Assembly: GCF_031458115.1 (NCBI RefSeq)
Contig: NZ_JAVDXV010000007.1
Span: 186,001 to 250,000 of the forward strand
Source of the DNA: Pelomonas asaccharophilus_A
GTDB lineage: Bacteria; Pseudomonadota; Gammaproteobacteria; Burkholderiales; Burkholderiaceae_C
Direction: 5' to 3'
Length of the DNA: 64,000 bases
Shown here: in pieces, positions 43,620 to 52,549 of the stretch
Layout of the letters: every line of letters begins with the position of its first letter
Position numbering within the stretch: position 1 is the first letter of the stretch
The notes under the pieces: generated by a model
Told to the model about the DNA's origin: nothing
The model's database searches: none
What the model saw: the letters and a program-made list of their open reading frames with translations, nothing else
Translations under genes and position numbers: made by a program

Positions 43620-44918
43620 TCAGAAGATGAAGTCCACGACCGCGGTCGCGACGTTGACGGTGGCGGGCGAGCCGTCGGCGCCGGTCCACAGCGCGGCGCC
43701 GAAGCGCTGCACGCGCACGCGGTCCCACTGCAGCTTCAGCGCGGCCTGCGTATGGAAGTCCCAGCGCGTGCCCAGCGACCAGGTGGACTGGTGCACACGC
43801 GTGTTGTTCAGCGACGTGGTGACCACGCTGCCCAGCATCTGCGCCTGGGCCGCCCCCAGGGGGCCGATGACCGGCGTCAGCACCGCCTGCCAGGCCGGCT
43901 GATCCAGCACCGCCAAGGAATTGCGCGCGATGCCGTAGCTGATGTAAGGCGTCCAGTCGCCCAGCCGGTGGCCCAACATCGCCGTGACCATGTTCTCCAC
44001 GGTCAGCGGCTTGGCCGCGACGCGCACGAACTCGGCGCTCCACTGCCAGTCCGCCAGCTCGTGGCGCAGGCCCAATTCCCAGAACGTGGCCCAGACGCCC
44101 GTGGCGCCCAGCCGCTCGCGCAGCACGCGGGCCTGATCGGCCACCGCAGGAATGGGCAGTTGGCCCAGCTGGGCCAGGCCGTCGAGGGCGGGCTGGGCGT
44201 TGGTCAGGTCGATGTCGATGCGCGTGCGGGCCACACTGGCGCGCACCAGCAGGCCGCCCTCCTCGCGCGACAGCATGCCGCCCACGACCTGGCGTATGCG
44301 GCTGGCCTTGGCCGTGTGCAGATCGCCGATGCGCGCGGTGCCCAGCATCAGCTTGGCGCGCCACTGCGCATCGCCCTGGAACCAGCTGCGCGCCACGTCG
44401 GCACCGTCCAGCGTGGTGGGCAGCCGCGAGTACAGCTCCACCGACGGCCGGGCCGCCGTGAAGCCGTAGCCGACGTTGCGATAGTCGGCCATCAGGAAAG
44501 CGTCGACGTTGACGCGGCCGGCGCGCAGCGTCCAGTCGGCGTTGGGCCGGTAGGTGGCGTAGGCCCATTCCAGCGCATCGCCGTCGGCGGCGTAGTGGCC
44601 GCGCTTCTTGGCAATGACCTGGGCCACCAACTCGAACCGCGTGCCCAGGCTGTAGTTCAGCTGCACGCCCAGCCGGCTGTCCACGTCGGCATGCCAGCGG
44701 CCGTCGTCGGCCGACTGCGTCAGCTCGCGGCGAAAGCCCCACCCGGGTGGCGTATCCACATGGCTCAGGCCCAGCGTGCCGAAGCCGCTCAGCCGCAAGC
44801 TGCCGCCGGGCCGTTCGGCCTGCTGGCCATGTGCCGTGGTCGCCATGACGCTGGCGGCCGCAGCCGCCAACAAACGGTGCCACGTGGATCTGGAGCGGAG
44901 GAGTGTTATGTAGGACAT
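43620..44918 (-). CDS. Outer-membrane beta-barrel (porin-like) protein
   Basis: The 432-residue protein has a signal peptide (cleavage near AHGQQ), begins its mature part with LRLSGFGTLGLSHVD, has many amphipathic strands (SRLGVQLNYSLGTRFELVAQV, WTLRAGRVNVDAFLMADYRNVGYGF), and ends in VDFIF with the terminal Phe expected of barrels. ATG 44918 (MSYITLL) is taken as the start because the upstream extension is not signal-like. It lies 4 bp upstream of the PBP-like gene. Substrate or adhesin role unknown; it looks like DcaP/porin-type proteins. Confidence 0.8.
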   Translation of the reverse strand: MSYITLLRSRSTWHRLLAAAAASVMATTAHGQQAERPGGSLRLSGFGTLGLSHVDTPPGWGFRRELTQSADDGRWHADVDSRLGVQLNYSLGTRFELVAQVIAKKRGHYAADGDALEWAYATYRPNADWTLRAGRVNVDAFLMADYRNVGYGFTAARPSVELYSRLPTTLDGADVARSWFQGDAQWRAKLMLGTARIGDLHTAKASRIRQVVGGMLSREEGGLLVRASVARTRIDIDLTNAQPALDGLAQLGQLPIPAVADQARVLRERLGATGVWATFWELGLRHELADWQWSAEFVRVAAKPLTVENMVTAMLGHRLGDWTPYISYGIARNSLAVLDQPAWQAVLTPVIGPLGAAQAQMLGSVVTTSLNNTRVHQSTWSLGTRWDFHTQAALKLQWDRVRVQRFGAALWTGADGSPATVNVATAVVDFIF

Positions 44919-45058
44919 GGCTGCAGGGCAATGGCCAAGTCGATTATTAGCCCCGGGTCCCCCTCCCAGGCAAGGCCCGGCGCCGCCGACAGCAACCCAA
45001 TCACGTTTTGCGCCGGCCTGCACGCTCGGTGGCATTGAGCCGCCGCGAAAATGCCGCC

Positions 45059-45703
45059 ATGCGTATCGACTTCATCTCCGACATCGTCTGCCCCTGGTGC
45101 GCCATCGGCCTGTACTCGCTGGAGGCCGCCGCGGCGCGCATCCCGGGGCTGGAACTGGACCTGCACTTCCACCCCTTCGAGCTGAACCCCGGCATGGCGC
45201 CCGAGGGCCAGGAGATCGAGGAGCACCTGGCGCAGAAGTACGGCGCCAGCCCGGCCGCGCTGGCAGGCACGCGCGCGGCCATCCGCGAACGCGGCGCCGC
45301 GCTGGGCTTCGACTTCCGCATGGAGGCGCGCAGCCGCATCTACAACACGCGCGACGCCCACCGCTTGCTGCACTGGGTCGACGAGGCCTACGGCGGCGCC
45401 CGCCAGCGCACGCTGAAGGTCGCGCTACTGAAGGCCTATTTCACCGACGGCCGCGACGTGTCCGACCGCGCCGTGCTGCTGGAACTGGCCACGGCCGCCG
45501 GGCTGCCCGAGGCCGAGACCCGGGAGCTGCTGGCCAGCGACCGCTACGACGCCGACGTCAGCGCGGCCGAGGCGCAGGTGCACGGCCAGGGCATACATGC
45601 CGTGCCGGCCATCGTCATCAACCAGCGCCATCTGATCCAGGGCGGACAGTCGGTGGAGGTGTTCGAGAAGTTGCTGCGCCAGGTCATGGCCGACGCGGCC
45701 TGA
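45059..45703 (+). CDS. DsbA-family oxidoreductase, FrnE type
   Basis: A 214-residue thioredoxin-fold protein with redox motif C11-P-W-C14 (DIVCPWCAIG), no signal peptide, and family segments ELNPGMAPEGQEIEEHLAQKYG, NTRDAHRLLHW and VHGQGIHAVPAIVINQRHLIQGGQ. FrnE-type proteins are cytoplasmic disulfide isomerases or polyketide-related oxidoreductases. The gene diverges from the outer-membrane barrel gene with a 140-bp gap. Confidence 0.92.
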   Translation: MRIDFISDIVCPWCAIGLYSLEAAAARIPGLELDLHFHPFELNPGMAPEGQEIEEHLAQKYGASPAALAGTRAAIRERGAALGFDFRMEARSRIYNTRDAHRLLHWVDEAYGGARQRTLKVALLKAYFTDGRDVSDRAVLLELATAAGLPEAETRELLASDRYDADVSAAEAQVHGQGIHAVPAIVINQRHLIQGGQSVEVFEKLLRQVMADAA

Positions 45704-45781
45704 CCCCGCCTCCACAGCACTGGGGATGCGCCGGGCACCCGGGGGCCGCTAGCCTGCGGCTCATCTTTCGGGAGCCTCGCG

Positions 45782-47128
45782 ATGAAGAAGCGCTGCCTGG
45801 TCTCACTCGTTCCGCTCGCCCTGCTGGCCGCCGCCCACGCACTGGCCGCCACGCCCACCGCCGAGTCGCCGTTCTTCCTGCGGCAGAACAACAGTGCCAA
45901 CAGCGGCAACCATGCCACCGGCGACCTGATTGTCTGGGGCATACAGAACGTGAAGCCGCCGGCCGACAACCCCTCGGCCTATGTCTACGGCACGTCGGGC
46001 ATCTGCCCCTGGGGCAAGACCTGCGACTCGTTCGCGACCGACCCCGACTGGCTCAAGCAACGCCTGTTCGAGCGCGACTGGACGCTGCTGCCGCACCAGT
46101 ACTACGCGTCGCGCCCCTATGACCCCGCGCTGACCGGCAACTGGCGGCTGCTGCTGGCGACGAACGCCAGCTTCAGCGGCGCCATCAGCCTCACGACGCC
46201 CACGCTGGGCAACGTGGGCGCCATGCCCTTCGTCAGCTCGATGACCATCAGCGGCGCGGGCCTCACGCCCACCATCAGCTGGACGCTGCCGGCCACCACG
46301 CCCGACGGCATCGACCAGATGCGCATCCGCGTGCAGGACACCAGCCACCCGGTCACCGTGGAGTCGCGCGCGGGCGCCGCCTACAGCTTCCAGCAGGCCG
46401 ACCTGATCTGGCAGAGCCCGGTGCTGGGCAGCACCAGCTTCACACTGCCGGAGGGCGTGCTGCAGTACGGCACAAGCTACGCCATCAGCATCGACCTGGC
46501 GCACACGCGCACCAGCGGCATCTTCGCCGGCACGGTGGACTCCCGCTCCAGCTCGTACTTCGACTTCACGCCCATCAACCCCGCCACGTTGCCGGCCGGG
46601 GTCAGCAACATCGCGCTGCCCACGCTGGCGCCGGTGCCCACCACCAGCGGCCTGCTGGCCGGGCCGGTCTACAGCTTCAACGTGGCCGACGTGGGGCCTG
46701 ACCACGTCACCTTCATCGACCCCGTCGTCGCCACCGGCTTCAGCTACGCCACCGGCGCGGGCGACCCGCGCTTCAAGGCCGTGCAGGTGGCCAGCAACGT
46801 GGGCGACGGGCTCTACGAGGTCTGGACCTGGACGGGCAGCGGCTGGCAGCAGAGCGCCACCGGCCTGGCCGCCGGCGCCAGCTTCGACTTCACGGCGAAC
46901 GGCTTTGCGGCCGGCGTGGACCGCTTCCAGATCCGCGGCATCGAGGCGTCGGCCAACGTCAACGCGTTCGACGTGACCGGCTTCGTCACGGGCCTGAGCT
47001 TTGTGTCCACGGGTAACTTCACGGGCACCATGCAGGCCATCACGACCGCCGTGCCCGAGCCTGCGACCTATTGCCTGTGGCTGGCCGGGGTCGGGGCATT
47101 GCTGAGCTGGGGGCGCCGGCGTACCTGA
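45782..47128 (+). CDS. PEP-CTERM sorting-domain protein
   Basis: A 448-residue exported protein (signal MKKRCLVSLVPLALLAAAHALA). Its mature part is rich in Thr, Ser, Gly and beta-strand repeats with no recognised enzyme domain. It ends in AVPEPATYCLWLAGVGALLSWGRRRT, where the PEP motif, hydrophobic helix and Arg cluster form the exosortase recognition signal. Surface or matrix display is expected. The exosortase itself is not in the window. Confidence 0.87.
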   Translation: MKKRCLVSLVPLALLAAAHALAATPTAESPFFLRQNNSANSGNHATGDLIVWGIQNVKPPADNPSAYVYGTSGICPWGKTCDSFATDPDWLKQRLFERDWTLLPHQYYASRPYDPALTGNWRLLLATNASFSGAISLTTPTLGNVGAMPFVSSMTISGAGLTPTISWTLPATTPDGIDQMRIRVQDTSHPVTVESRAGAAYSFQQADLIWQSPVLGSTSFTLPEGVLQYGTSYAISIDLAHTRTSGIFAGTVDSRSSSYFDFTPINPATLPAGVSNIALPTLAPVPTTSGLLAGPVYSFNVADVGPDHVTFIDPVVATGFSYATGAGDPRFKAVQVASNVGDGLYEVWTWTGSGWQQSATGLAAGASFDFTANGFAAGVDRFQIRGIEASANVNAFDVTGFVTGLSFVSTGNFTGTMQAITTAVPEPATYCLWLAGVGALLSWGRRRT

Positions 47129-47148
47129 GACAATGCAGCCGTCTTTGT

Positions 47149-47171
47149 GAAGCCCGCCGCTGGCGGGCTTC
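47149..47171 (+). terminator. Intrinsic terminator after the PEP-CTERM gene
   Basis: A perfect 10-bp stem (47149-47158/47162-47171) with a GCT loop is followed by TTGTTTC. It ends 17 bp before the rdgC start. Confidence 0.85.
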
Positions 47172-47188
47172 TTGTTTCTCCAGAGTCC

Positions 47189-48166
47189 ATGTTCAAGAAC
47201 CTGATCACCTACCGCATCGGCGAAGGCTGGACGGCCGACGCTCAAGCGCTCGCCGAACAACTCGCCAAGGAACCCTTCCTGCCCTGCGCACCCACGCAAC
47301 CGCTGGCCGTGGGCTGGGCGCCGCCGCGCGGCGTGGAGCACGCGCCGCTGGTCGAAGTGGTGGACGGCCACTGGCTCGTCAAGCTCAAGCGCGAGCAGCG
47401 CCTGCTGCCCTCCTCCGTCGTCAACGAGCGGCTGGACGAGCTGTGCGAGCACATCGAGGAAACCACCGGCCGCAAGCCCGGGAAGAAGGCCCGCAAGGAC
47501 CTGAAGGAGCAGGCCGAGCACGAGCTGCTGCCGCGCGCCTTCACCAAGACCTCGGCCACGCAGGTCTGGATCGCGCCCAAGGACGGCCTGCTGTTCGTCG
47601 ACGCCGGCTCCAGCAGCCGCGCCGACGAGGTCGTCACGCTGCTGATCCAGGCCAGCCCGGGCCTGAGTCTGCAGCTGGTGCAGACCGCCGAGAGCCCCGC
47701 CGCCGTGATGGCCGCATGGCTGATGGACGGCGTGACGCCCGAGGGCTTCCAGATCGAGCGCGAGTGCGAGCTGAAAGGCAGCGATGAGCAGAAGCCGGTC
47801 GTGCGCTATGCGCGCCATCCGCTGGACATCGACGAGGTCCGCGCCCACCTGACCAGCGGCAAGATGCCCACGCGCCTGGCGCTGAGCTGGAACGAGCGCG
47901 TCGCCTTCACGCTGACCGAGGGCTTCACGATCAAGAAGATCAGCTTCCTGGACCTGGCCTTCGAAGGCCGGCCCGAAGCCAGCGGCGACGAGGCCTTCGA
48001 CGCCGACCTGGCGCTGGCCACCGGCGAGCTGGGCCGCTTGATCCCGGCGCTGATCGAGGGCCTGGGCGGCGAGCACGACTTCGCCGCCGGCCCCGCGCCC
48101 GCCCCCGTACCGGCTTTGCTGCCGGAGCCGACCGAGGCGGTCAGCGAGGAAGCGCCGCCCTGGTGA
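47189..48166 (+). CDS. rdgC: Recombination-associated protein RdgC
   Basis: The 325-residue protein begins MFKNLITYRIGEGWTADAQALAEQ and has family segments KREQRLLPSSVVNERLDELC and TGRKPGKKARKDLKEQAEHELLPRAF. RdgC forms a ring on DNA that limits RecA access. It is longer than E. coli RdgC (303) because of an acidic Pro/Ala-rich tail (about 25 residues). ATG 47189 follows the PEP-CTERM terminator. Confidence 0.95.
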   Translation: MFKNLITYRIGEGWTADAQALAEQLAKEPFLPCAPTQPLAVGWAPPRGVEHAPLVEVVDGHWLVKLKREQRLLPSSVVNERLDELCEHIEETTGRKPGKKARKDLKEQAEHELLPRAFTKTSATQVWIAPKDGLLFVDAGSSSRADEVVTLLIQASPGLSLQLVQTAESPAAVMAAWLMDGVTPEGFQIERECELKGSDEQKPVVRYARHPLDIDEVRAHLTSGKMPTRLALSWNERVAFTLTEGFTIKKISFLDLAFEGRPEASGDEAFDADLALATGELGRLIPALIEGLGGEHDFAAGPAPAPVPALLPEPTEAVSEEAPPW

Positions 48167-48178
48167 CGACCACGCCGT

Positions 48179-48643
48179 TCACCAACTGGTGAACGGCCGC
48201 ACCGCCAGGTTGGCGTTGACGTAGCGCGCGTCGCCGGTGACCTCGTCGCCCAGCCAGTCGGGATGCATGAAGACCTGGTCTTCGGACTGCAGCTCGATCT
48301 CGGCGACGACCAGACCGGCGTTGGCGCCCAGGAATTCGTCCACCTCCCAGGTCATGCCGCCCACGGTGCACAGGTGGCGCACCTTCTCGACGACCGGGCC
48401 GTCGGCCATCGCCAGCAATTGCTGCGCATCGGCCACCGGAATGGCGTACTCGAACTCGGCGCGCGTGGCACCGGTGGTGGCACCCTTGATGGTCAGGAAG
48501 GCGCGCTCGCCGGCAACGCGCACGCGCACCGTGCGCGCCGGGTCGCGGCTCAGGTAGCCCTGGCTGAAGCGGGTCTGGCTGGAAGCCTGCGCGCGCCAGC
48601 CCTCGCCGGCGACGAGGAATTTGCGTTCGATCTCAATGCCCAT
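48179..48643 (-). CDS. CYTH domain protein (triphosphatase or class IV adenylyl cyclase-like)
   Basis: A 154-residue CYTH protein starting MGIEIERKFLVAGEGW, with the diagnostic E4-x-E6-x-K8 motif, RVRVAGERAFLTIKG, EFEYAIPVADAQQLL and EVDEFLGANAGLVVAEIELQ. Bacterial members hydrolyse inorganic or thiamine triphosphate, and a few make cAMP; the sequence alone cannot decide. ATG 48643 overlaps the end of the helicase gene by 11 bp. Confidence 0.9.
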   Translation of the reverse strand: MGIEIERKFLVAGEGWRAQASSQTRFSQGYLSRDPARTVRVRVAGERAFLTIKGATTGATRAEFEYAIPVADAQQLLAMADGPVVEKVRHLCTVGGMTWEVDEFLGANAGLVVAEIELQSEDQVFMHPDWLGDEVTGDARYVNANLAVRPFTSW

Positions 48644-49886
48644 CGGGGTTTCCTGCTGCTGCGCGGGCGGCGGCCTCGCGCAGCTTGTCCTTCTTACTCT
48701 TGCGGGTGGTGCTCTTGATGCCGCCGGTGGCCTGCGCCTCGGTGGCGACGGCCTGCGGCTCGAAGCCTTCCAAACGCTCGCGCGGCACGCGCTGGCCCTG
48801 GCGCTTCTCGATGAGGCGGAAGTGCGATTCGGCGTTCTCGGCGCTGTCCGCACAGATGAAGCTGACGGCCGTGCCCTGCGCGCCCGCGCGGCCGGTGCGG
48901 CCGATGCGGTGCGTGTAGTCGGCCGCGGAGCGCGGCAGCTCGTAGTTGACGACAGCGTCCAGCGCGTCCACATGCAGGCCGCGCGCGGCGACGTCGGTGG
49001 CCACCAGCACGTTGACGCGGCCGGACTTCAGCGCCTCCAGCACATCGCGCCGTGCGCCCTGGCTCAGTTCGCCATGCAGCACGCCGGCCTTGAAGCCGTG
49101 GGCGAACAGCTTGTCCGACACCAGCTCGGCCGTGTACCGGCTGGCGACGAACACCAGCGCCCTCGCCCACCCGGCGTCGCGCAGCAACTCGCGCAGCGCG
49201 GGCAGGCGCTGGGCGCGGTCCAGCTGGATGGCACGCTGCGTGATCCGCGGCGGCGCCTCTTCGATGACGATGCGCTCGGGCTCGCGCAGCAGCGCGTCGG
49301 CCAGCGCCTGCACGGCCGGCGGGAATGTCGCGGAGAACAGCAAGGCCTGGCGTTGCGCAGGCACCTGGGCCAGCACGCGCTGCAGCTCGTCGGCAAAGCC
49401 CTGACCCAGCAGGCGGTCTGCTTCGTCCAGCACCAGGCACTGCACGCCGGCCAGCGTCAAACCGTTGTGGTCCAGCAGGTCCAGCAGCCGGCCCGGCGTG
49501 GCCACCATCACGTCGCAGCCGCCGCGCAGCGCCATCAGCTGCGGGTTGATGGACACGCCGCCGAAGGCGAGCGCGATCTTCGGGCGGTGCAGCAGCCGGG
49601 CGGCCACGTCGCGCAGCAGCTGCGCCGTCTGCGCCGCCAGCTCACGCGTGGGCGCCAGCACCAGCACGCGCGGGCCGGGGCGTGGGGGTGAGTCGATGAG
49701 GCGCTGCAGCAGTGGCAGCGCGAAGGCGGCGGTCTTGCCGGAGCCGGTTTGCGCGATGGCGAGCACGTCGCGGCCCGCCAGCACCGGCGGCAATGCCGCG
49801 GCCTGGATGGCGGTGGGCGCGTGATAGCCCTGCTCGCGCACGGCGCGCAGCAGGGCGGGCGTGAGGCCCAGGGAAGCGAAGGACAT
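48633..49886 (-). CDS. DEAD-box RNA helicase, RhlE-like
   Basis: A 417-residue helicase with all motifs visible: Q-motif (PTAIQAAALPPVLAG), Walker A AQTGSGKT (45-52), PTRELA, TPGRLLD, VLDEADRLL, SAT, VATDVAARGLHV and HRIGRTGRAG. The C-terminus is short, with a basic tail. It resembles RhlE-type helicases involved in ribosome assembly or mRNA turnover. It ends 11 bp inside the CYTH gene. Confidence 0.93.
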   Translation of the reverse strand: MSFASLGLTPALLRAVREQGYHAPTAIQAAALPPVLAGRDVLAIAQTGSGKTAAFALPLLQRLIDSPPRPGPRVLVLAPTRELAAQTAQLLRDVAARLLHRPKIALAFGGVSINPQLMALRGGCDVMVATPGRLLDLLDHNGLTLAGVQCLVLDEADRLLGQGFADELQRVLAQVPAQRQALLFSATFPPAVQALADALLREPERIVIEEAPPRITQRAIQLDRAQRLPALRELLRDAGWARALVFVASRYTAELVSDKLFAHGFKAGVLHGELSQGARRDVLEALKSGRVNVLVATDVAARGLHVDALDAVVNYELPRSAADYTHRIGRTGRAGAQGTAVSFICADSAENAESHFRLIEKRQGQRVPRERLEGFEPQAVATEAQATGGIKSTTRKSKKDKLREAAARAAAGNPDGH

Positions 49887-49959
49887 GCCGCGATTGTCGC
49901 GGCGGCGGCGTCAACCCGCGTGCTAATGTCGCGACAGGCCAGACTTGGAGCGCCCCGCG

Positions 49960-51939
49960 ATGACGAGCCCCACGACCACGGTTGCGCCCAGTCGAGAGCA
50001 ACTGCTGCACAGCCTCTACGAAGCGGCCGAGCTGGAGCACAACCTCATGTGCACCTATCTCTACGCCGCCTTCAGCCTCAAGCAGGCTGGCGAAGCCGGC
50101 TTGAGCGGCGCCGAGGCCGAGGCCACCGAGCGCTGGCGCCGCGAGATCATCGCGGTTGCGGTCGAGGAGATGGGTCACCTGGTGGCCGTCTGGAACATCA
50201 CGGCTGCGCTGGGTGGCGCACCACGGGTAGGCCGCGGCAACTTCCCGCTGGACCCGGGCAACCTGCCCGCCAGCGTCGTCGTGAAGCTCGCGCCGTTCAA
50301 TGCCGCGACGCTGCAGCACTTCATCTTCCTGGAGCGGCCCGAGGGCAGCGACGAACAGGATGGCGACGGCTTTGCGCTGCAGCACCCGTTCAAGCGGGGT
50401 TCGGCCGTCGCACGGGTCACGCCCATGGCCTGCGACTACGACACGGTCGGCCACTTCTACCAGCAGCTGGGCGAGAAGCTCCGGGCCTTCGTCGCGTTGA
50501 ACGGAGAGGCGGCGTCGTTCTGCGGTGACCGCTGGCTGCAATTGGGCCCCGACGAGTTGACCCTCTGCGGGGCCCGCCAGGTGCTGTGTTCCAAGACCGC
50601 GCTGGCGGCGTTCGACGCCATCGTGCTGCAAGGCGAAGGCGCCTCGACCGACAGCGAGCGCTCCCACTACCACCGCTTCAGCGGGATCCGCGCCGAGTTG
50701 AGCGCGCTTCGCGAGGCCAACCCGGGCTTCGAGCCTGCCTGGCCGGCCGCGACCAATCCGGTGCTTCGGCGCCCGCCCAGGCCCGAGGGCCGCGTGTGGC
50801 TGGAGAACCCCGCCGCCGCCGAGACGGTCGACATCGCCAACGCCAGCTACGGCCTGATGCTGAGGCTGCTGTCCCAGAGCTATCTGATGCCGGGGCCCTC
50901 GGCGGAGAAGAGCCTCATCGTGGATCTGGCCGTGGGCTTGATGCGGGCCTTCACGCCGCTGGCCGAGCATGCGGCACGGCTGCCCGCCGGCCCCAGCAAT
51001 CCCGGCTGCAACGCCGGCGCCAGCTTCACGGCGCTGCGCGATGCGGCCGGCCTGCCGCCCGGCCTTGCCGCGCGTCGCTTCGTCGTGGAGCGCCTGGCCC
51101 AGATCGCGGATGCCGCGGCGGGGCTGCATGCCGGACAGGGCGCCGACCGCACCGGGCGTGCCGCACGCCAACTGCAGGCGCTGCACGAACGCGCCGAGCG
51201 TGGCTTGGACTTGCATCAGGCACCGACGGCCACGGCGCCGCCCATCGCCGTGGCCGTGCCTGCTGCTGCGCCCCCACCCACCACGGTCGATGCAGGCATC
51301 GAGGTGGTGCAGGGCGAGAAGCTGGAACTGCGCTTTGAAGCCCAGCGCTGCATCCACGCACGTTTCTGCGTCACCGGCGCACCCAAGGTCTTCCTCGCCA
51401 ATGTGCAAGGCCCCTGGATACACCCGGACGCGATGCCGGTCGAGCGCCTGGTGGACATTGCCCATGCCTGCCCGTCCGGCGCCATCCAGTACCGCCGCAA
51501 GGACGGCGAGCCCGACGAGCCGGCACCGCCCGTCAATCTGATGTCGGTGCGCGAAGCCGGCCCCTATGCCTTCCGCGGCCCGCTATCGCTGCGTGGCCAC
51601 CGCATCGGCATGCGGGCGACCTTGTGCCGGTGCGGCGCCAGCAAGAACAAGCCGTTCTGCGATGGCAGCCATCACGACGTCGGTTTCGACGCGACCGGCG
51701 AGCCGCACACGGGCATGCTGGGCCTGTCGACCGACATGCCCGCTGTCCGTGACGGCGACATCGCCATCGAGCCGGAGCCCAACGGCCCGCTGCAGGTGCG
51801 CGGCCGCATCGAGGTGCTCAGCGGCACCGGCCGCATGGTCTGCCGGGTGACGCAGGCGCGTCTTTGCCGCTGCGGCGGCAGCGGGACCAAACCCTTCTGC
51901 GACGGCACCCACGCCGTCAACGGCTTCAGCGCCGATTGA
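49960..51939 (+). CDS. Fusion protein: VioB-type ferritin-like domain, divergent ferredoxin domain, two CDGSH iron-sulfur domains
   Basis: The 659-residue protein starts with a ferritin-like domain of the type found in VioB/RebD/StaD-family proteins (about 10-330: LLHSLYEAAELEHNLMCTYL, IIAVAVEEMGHLVAVWN). A linker (about 340-445, Ala/Pro-rich) leads to a divergent 4Fe-4S mono-cluster domain with C464, C470 and C504 (RCIHARFC, HACPSGAIQYR). Two CDGSH motifs, 556-571 and 636-651, each show C-x-C-x2-S-x3-P-x-C-D-G-(S/T)-H. ATG 49960 has a GGAG site 9 bp upstream, so the TTG at 49945 is less likely. Cytoplasmic redox or iron-handling role inferred. Confidence 0.85.
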   Translation: MTSPTTTVAPSREQLLHSLYEAAELEHNLMCTYLYAAFSLKQAGEAGLSGAEAEATERWRREIIAVAVEEMGHLVAVWNITAALGGAPRVGRGNFPLDPGNLPASVVVKLAPFNAATLQHFIFLERPEGSDEQDGDGFALQHPFKRGSAVARVTPMACDYDTVGHFYQQLGEKLRAFVALNGEAASFCGDRWLQLGPDELTLCGARQVLCSKTALAAFDAIVLQGEGASTDSERSHYHRFSGIRAELSALREANPGFEPAWPAATNPVLRRPPRPEGRVWLENPAAAETVDIANASYGLMLRLLSQSYLMPGPSAEKSLIVDLAVGLMRAFTPLAEHAARLPAGPSNPGCNAGASFTALRDAAGLPPGLAARRFVVERLAQIADAAAGLHAGQGADRTGRAARQLQALHERAERGLDLHQAPTATAPPIAVAVPAAAPPPTTVDAGIEVVQGEKLELRFEAQRCIHARFCVTGAPKVFLANVQGPWIHPDAMPVERLVDIAHACPSGAIQYRRKDGEPDEPAPPVNLMSVREAGPYAFRGPLSLRGHRIGMRATLCRCGASKNKPFCDGSHHDVGFDATGEPHTGMLGLSTDMPAVRDGDIAIEPEPNGPLQVRGRIEVLSGTGRMVCRVTQARLCRCGGSGTKPFCDGTHAVNGFSAD

Positions 51940-51958
51940 GAGGCGCGCGGCCGGGCCG

Positions 51959-52549
51959 TCAGAAAAGAGGCTGCTGGTCGCCGGCCAACTGCCCCACGGC
52001 ACGGGCCTCGATGAGCAGCATGCGCCGCTTGGTCTCGACGCCGCCGGGCGCCGAGAAGCCGGTGGGCTCACCGCCCGCGCCCATCACGCGGTGGCAGGGC
52101 ACGATGGGCGGGAAGGGGTTGTCGCCCTCGGCCCGGCCCACCGCACGCGCGGCGCCGGGCTGGCCCAGTGCCGCGGCGATCTCACCATAGGTACGCGTCT
52201 GGCCGGGCGGGATGGCGCGTGTCAGCGCATGCACCTGGCGGCGGAACTCGGGAATGCCGCGCTCGTCGAGCTGGATGTCGCCGAGGTCGCGCGCCTCGCC
52301 GGCCAGCAGCGCCCGGATGCCGTCCACCGCATGGGCGATGTGGGACGGCAGTTCGGTGACCGGCTTCGCCGTCGGATGCCGCCTGGCCAGGCGCGCCAGA
52401 CTGGCGTCGGGCAGCAGCGAGGCGACGACGCCGTGCTCGCTCCAGACGATGCCGCAGCGACCCAGCGACGTGTCGAAGCTGTGGCTCCAGAGCGGCTCGT
52501 CGGGCGGGATCACAGGGCCGATATCAGGGTCGTCGACAAAAGCGCTCAC
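51959..52549 (-). CDS. ogt: Methylated-DNA--protein-cysteine S-methyltransferase (Ogt/Ada C-domain)
   Basis: A 196-residue DNA repair protein with the alkyl-acceptor C152 in IVPCHRVMG, preceded by PPGQTRTYGEIAAALGQPGAARAVG and followed by PTGFSAPGGVETKRRMLL. It removes O6-alkyl groups from guanine by suicidal transfer. The start is taken as GTG 52549, where the Ogt N-terminal region begins; this overlaps the upstream MBL gene by 26 bp. An ATG further upstream lies deep in the MBL gene and is less likely. Confidence 0.9.
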   Translation of the reverse strand: MSAFVDDPDIGPVIPPDEPLWSHSFDTSLGRCGIVWSEHGVVASLLPDASLARLARRHPTAKPVTELPSHIAHAVDGIRALLAGEARDLGDIQLDERGIPEFRRQVHALTRAIPPGQTRTYGEIAAALGQPGAARAVGRAEGDNPFPPIVPCHRVMGAGGEPTGFSAPGGVETKRRMLLIEARAVGQLAGDQQPLF

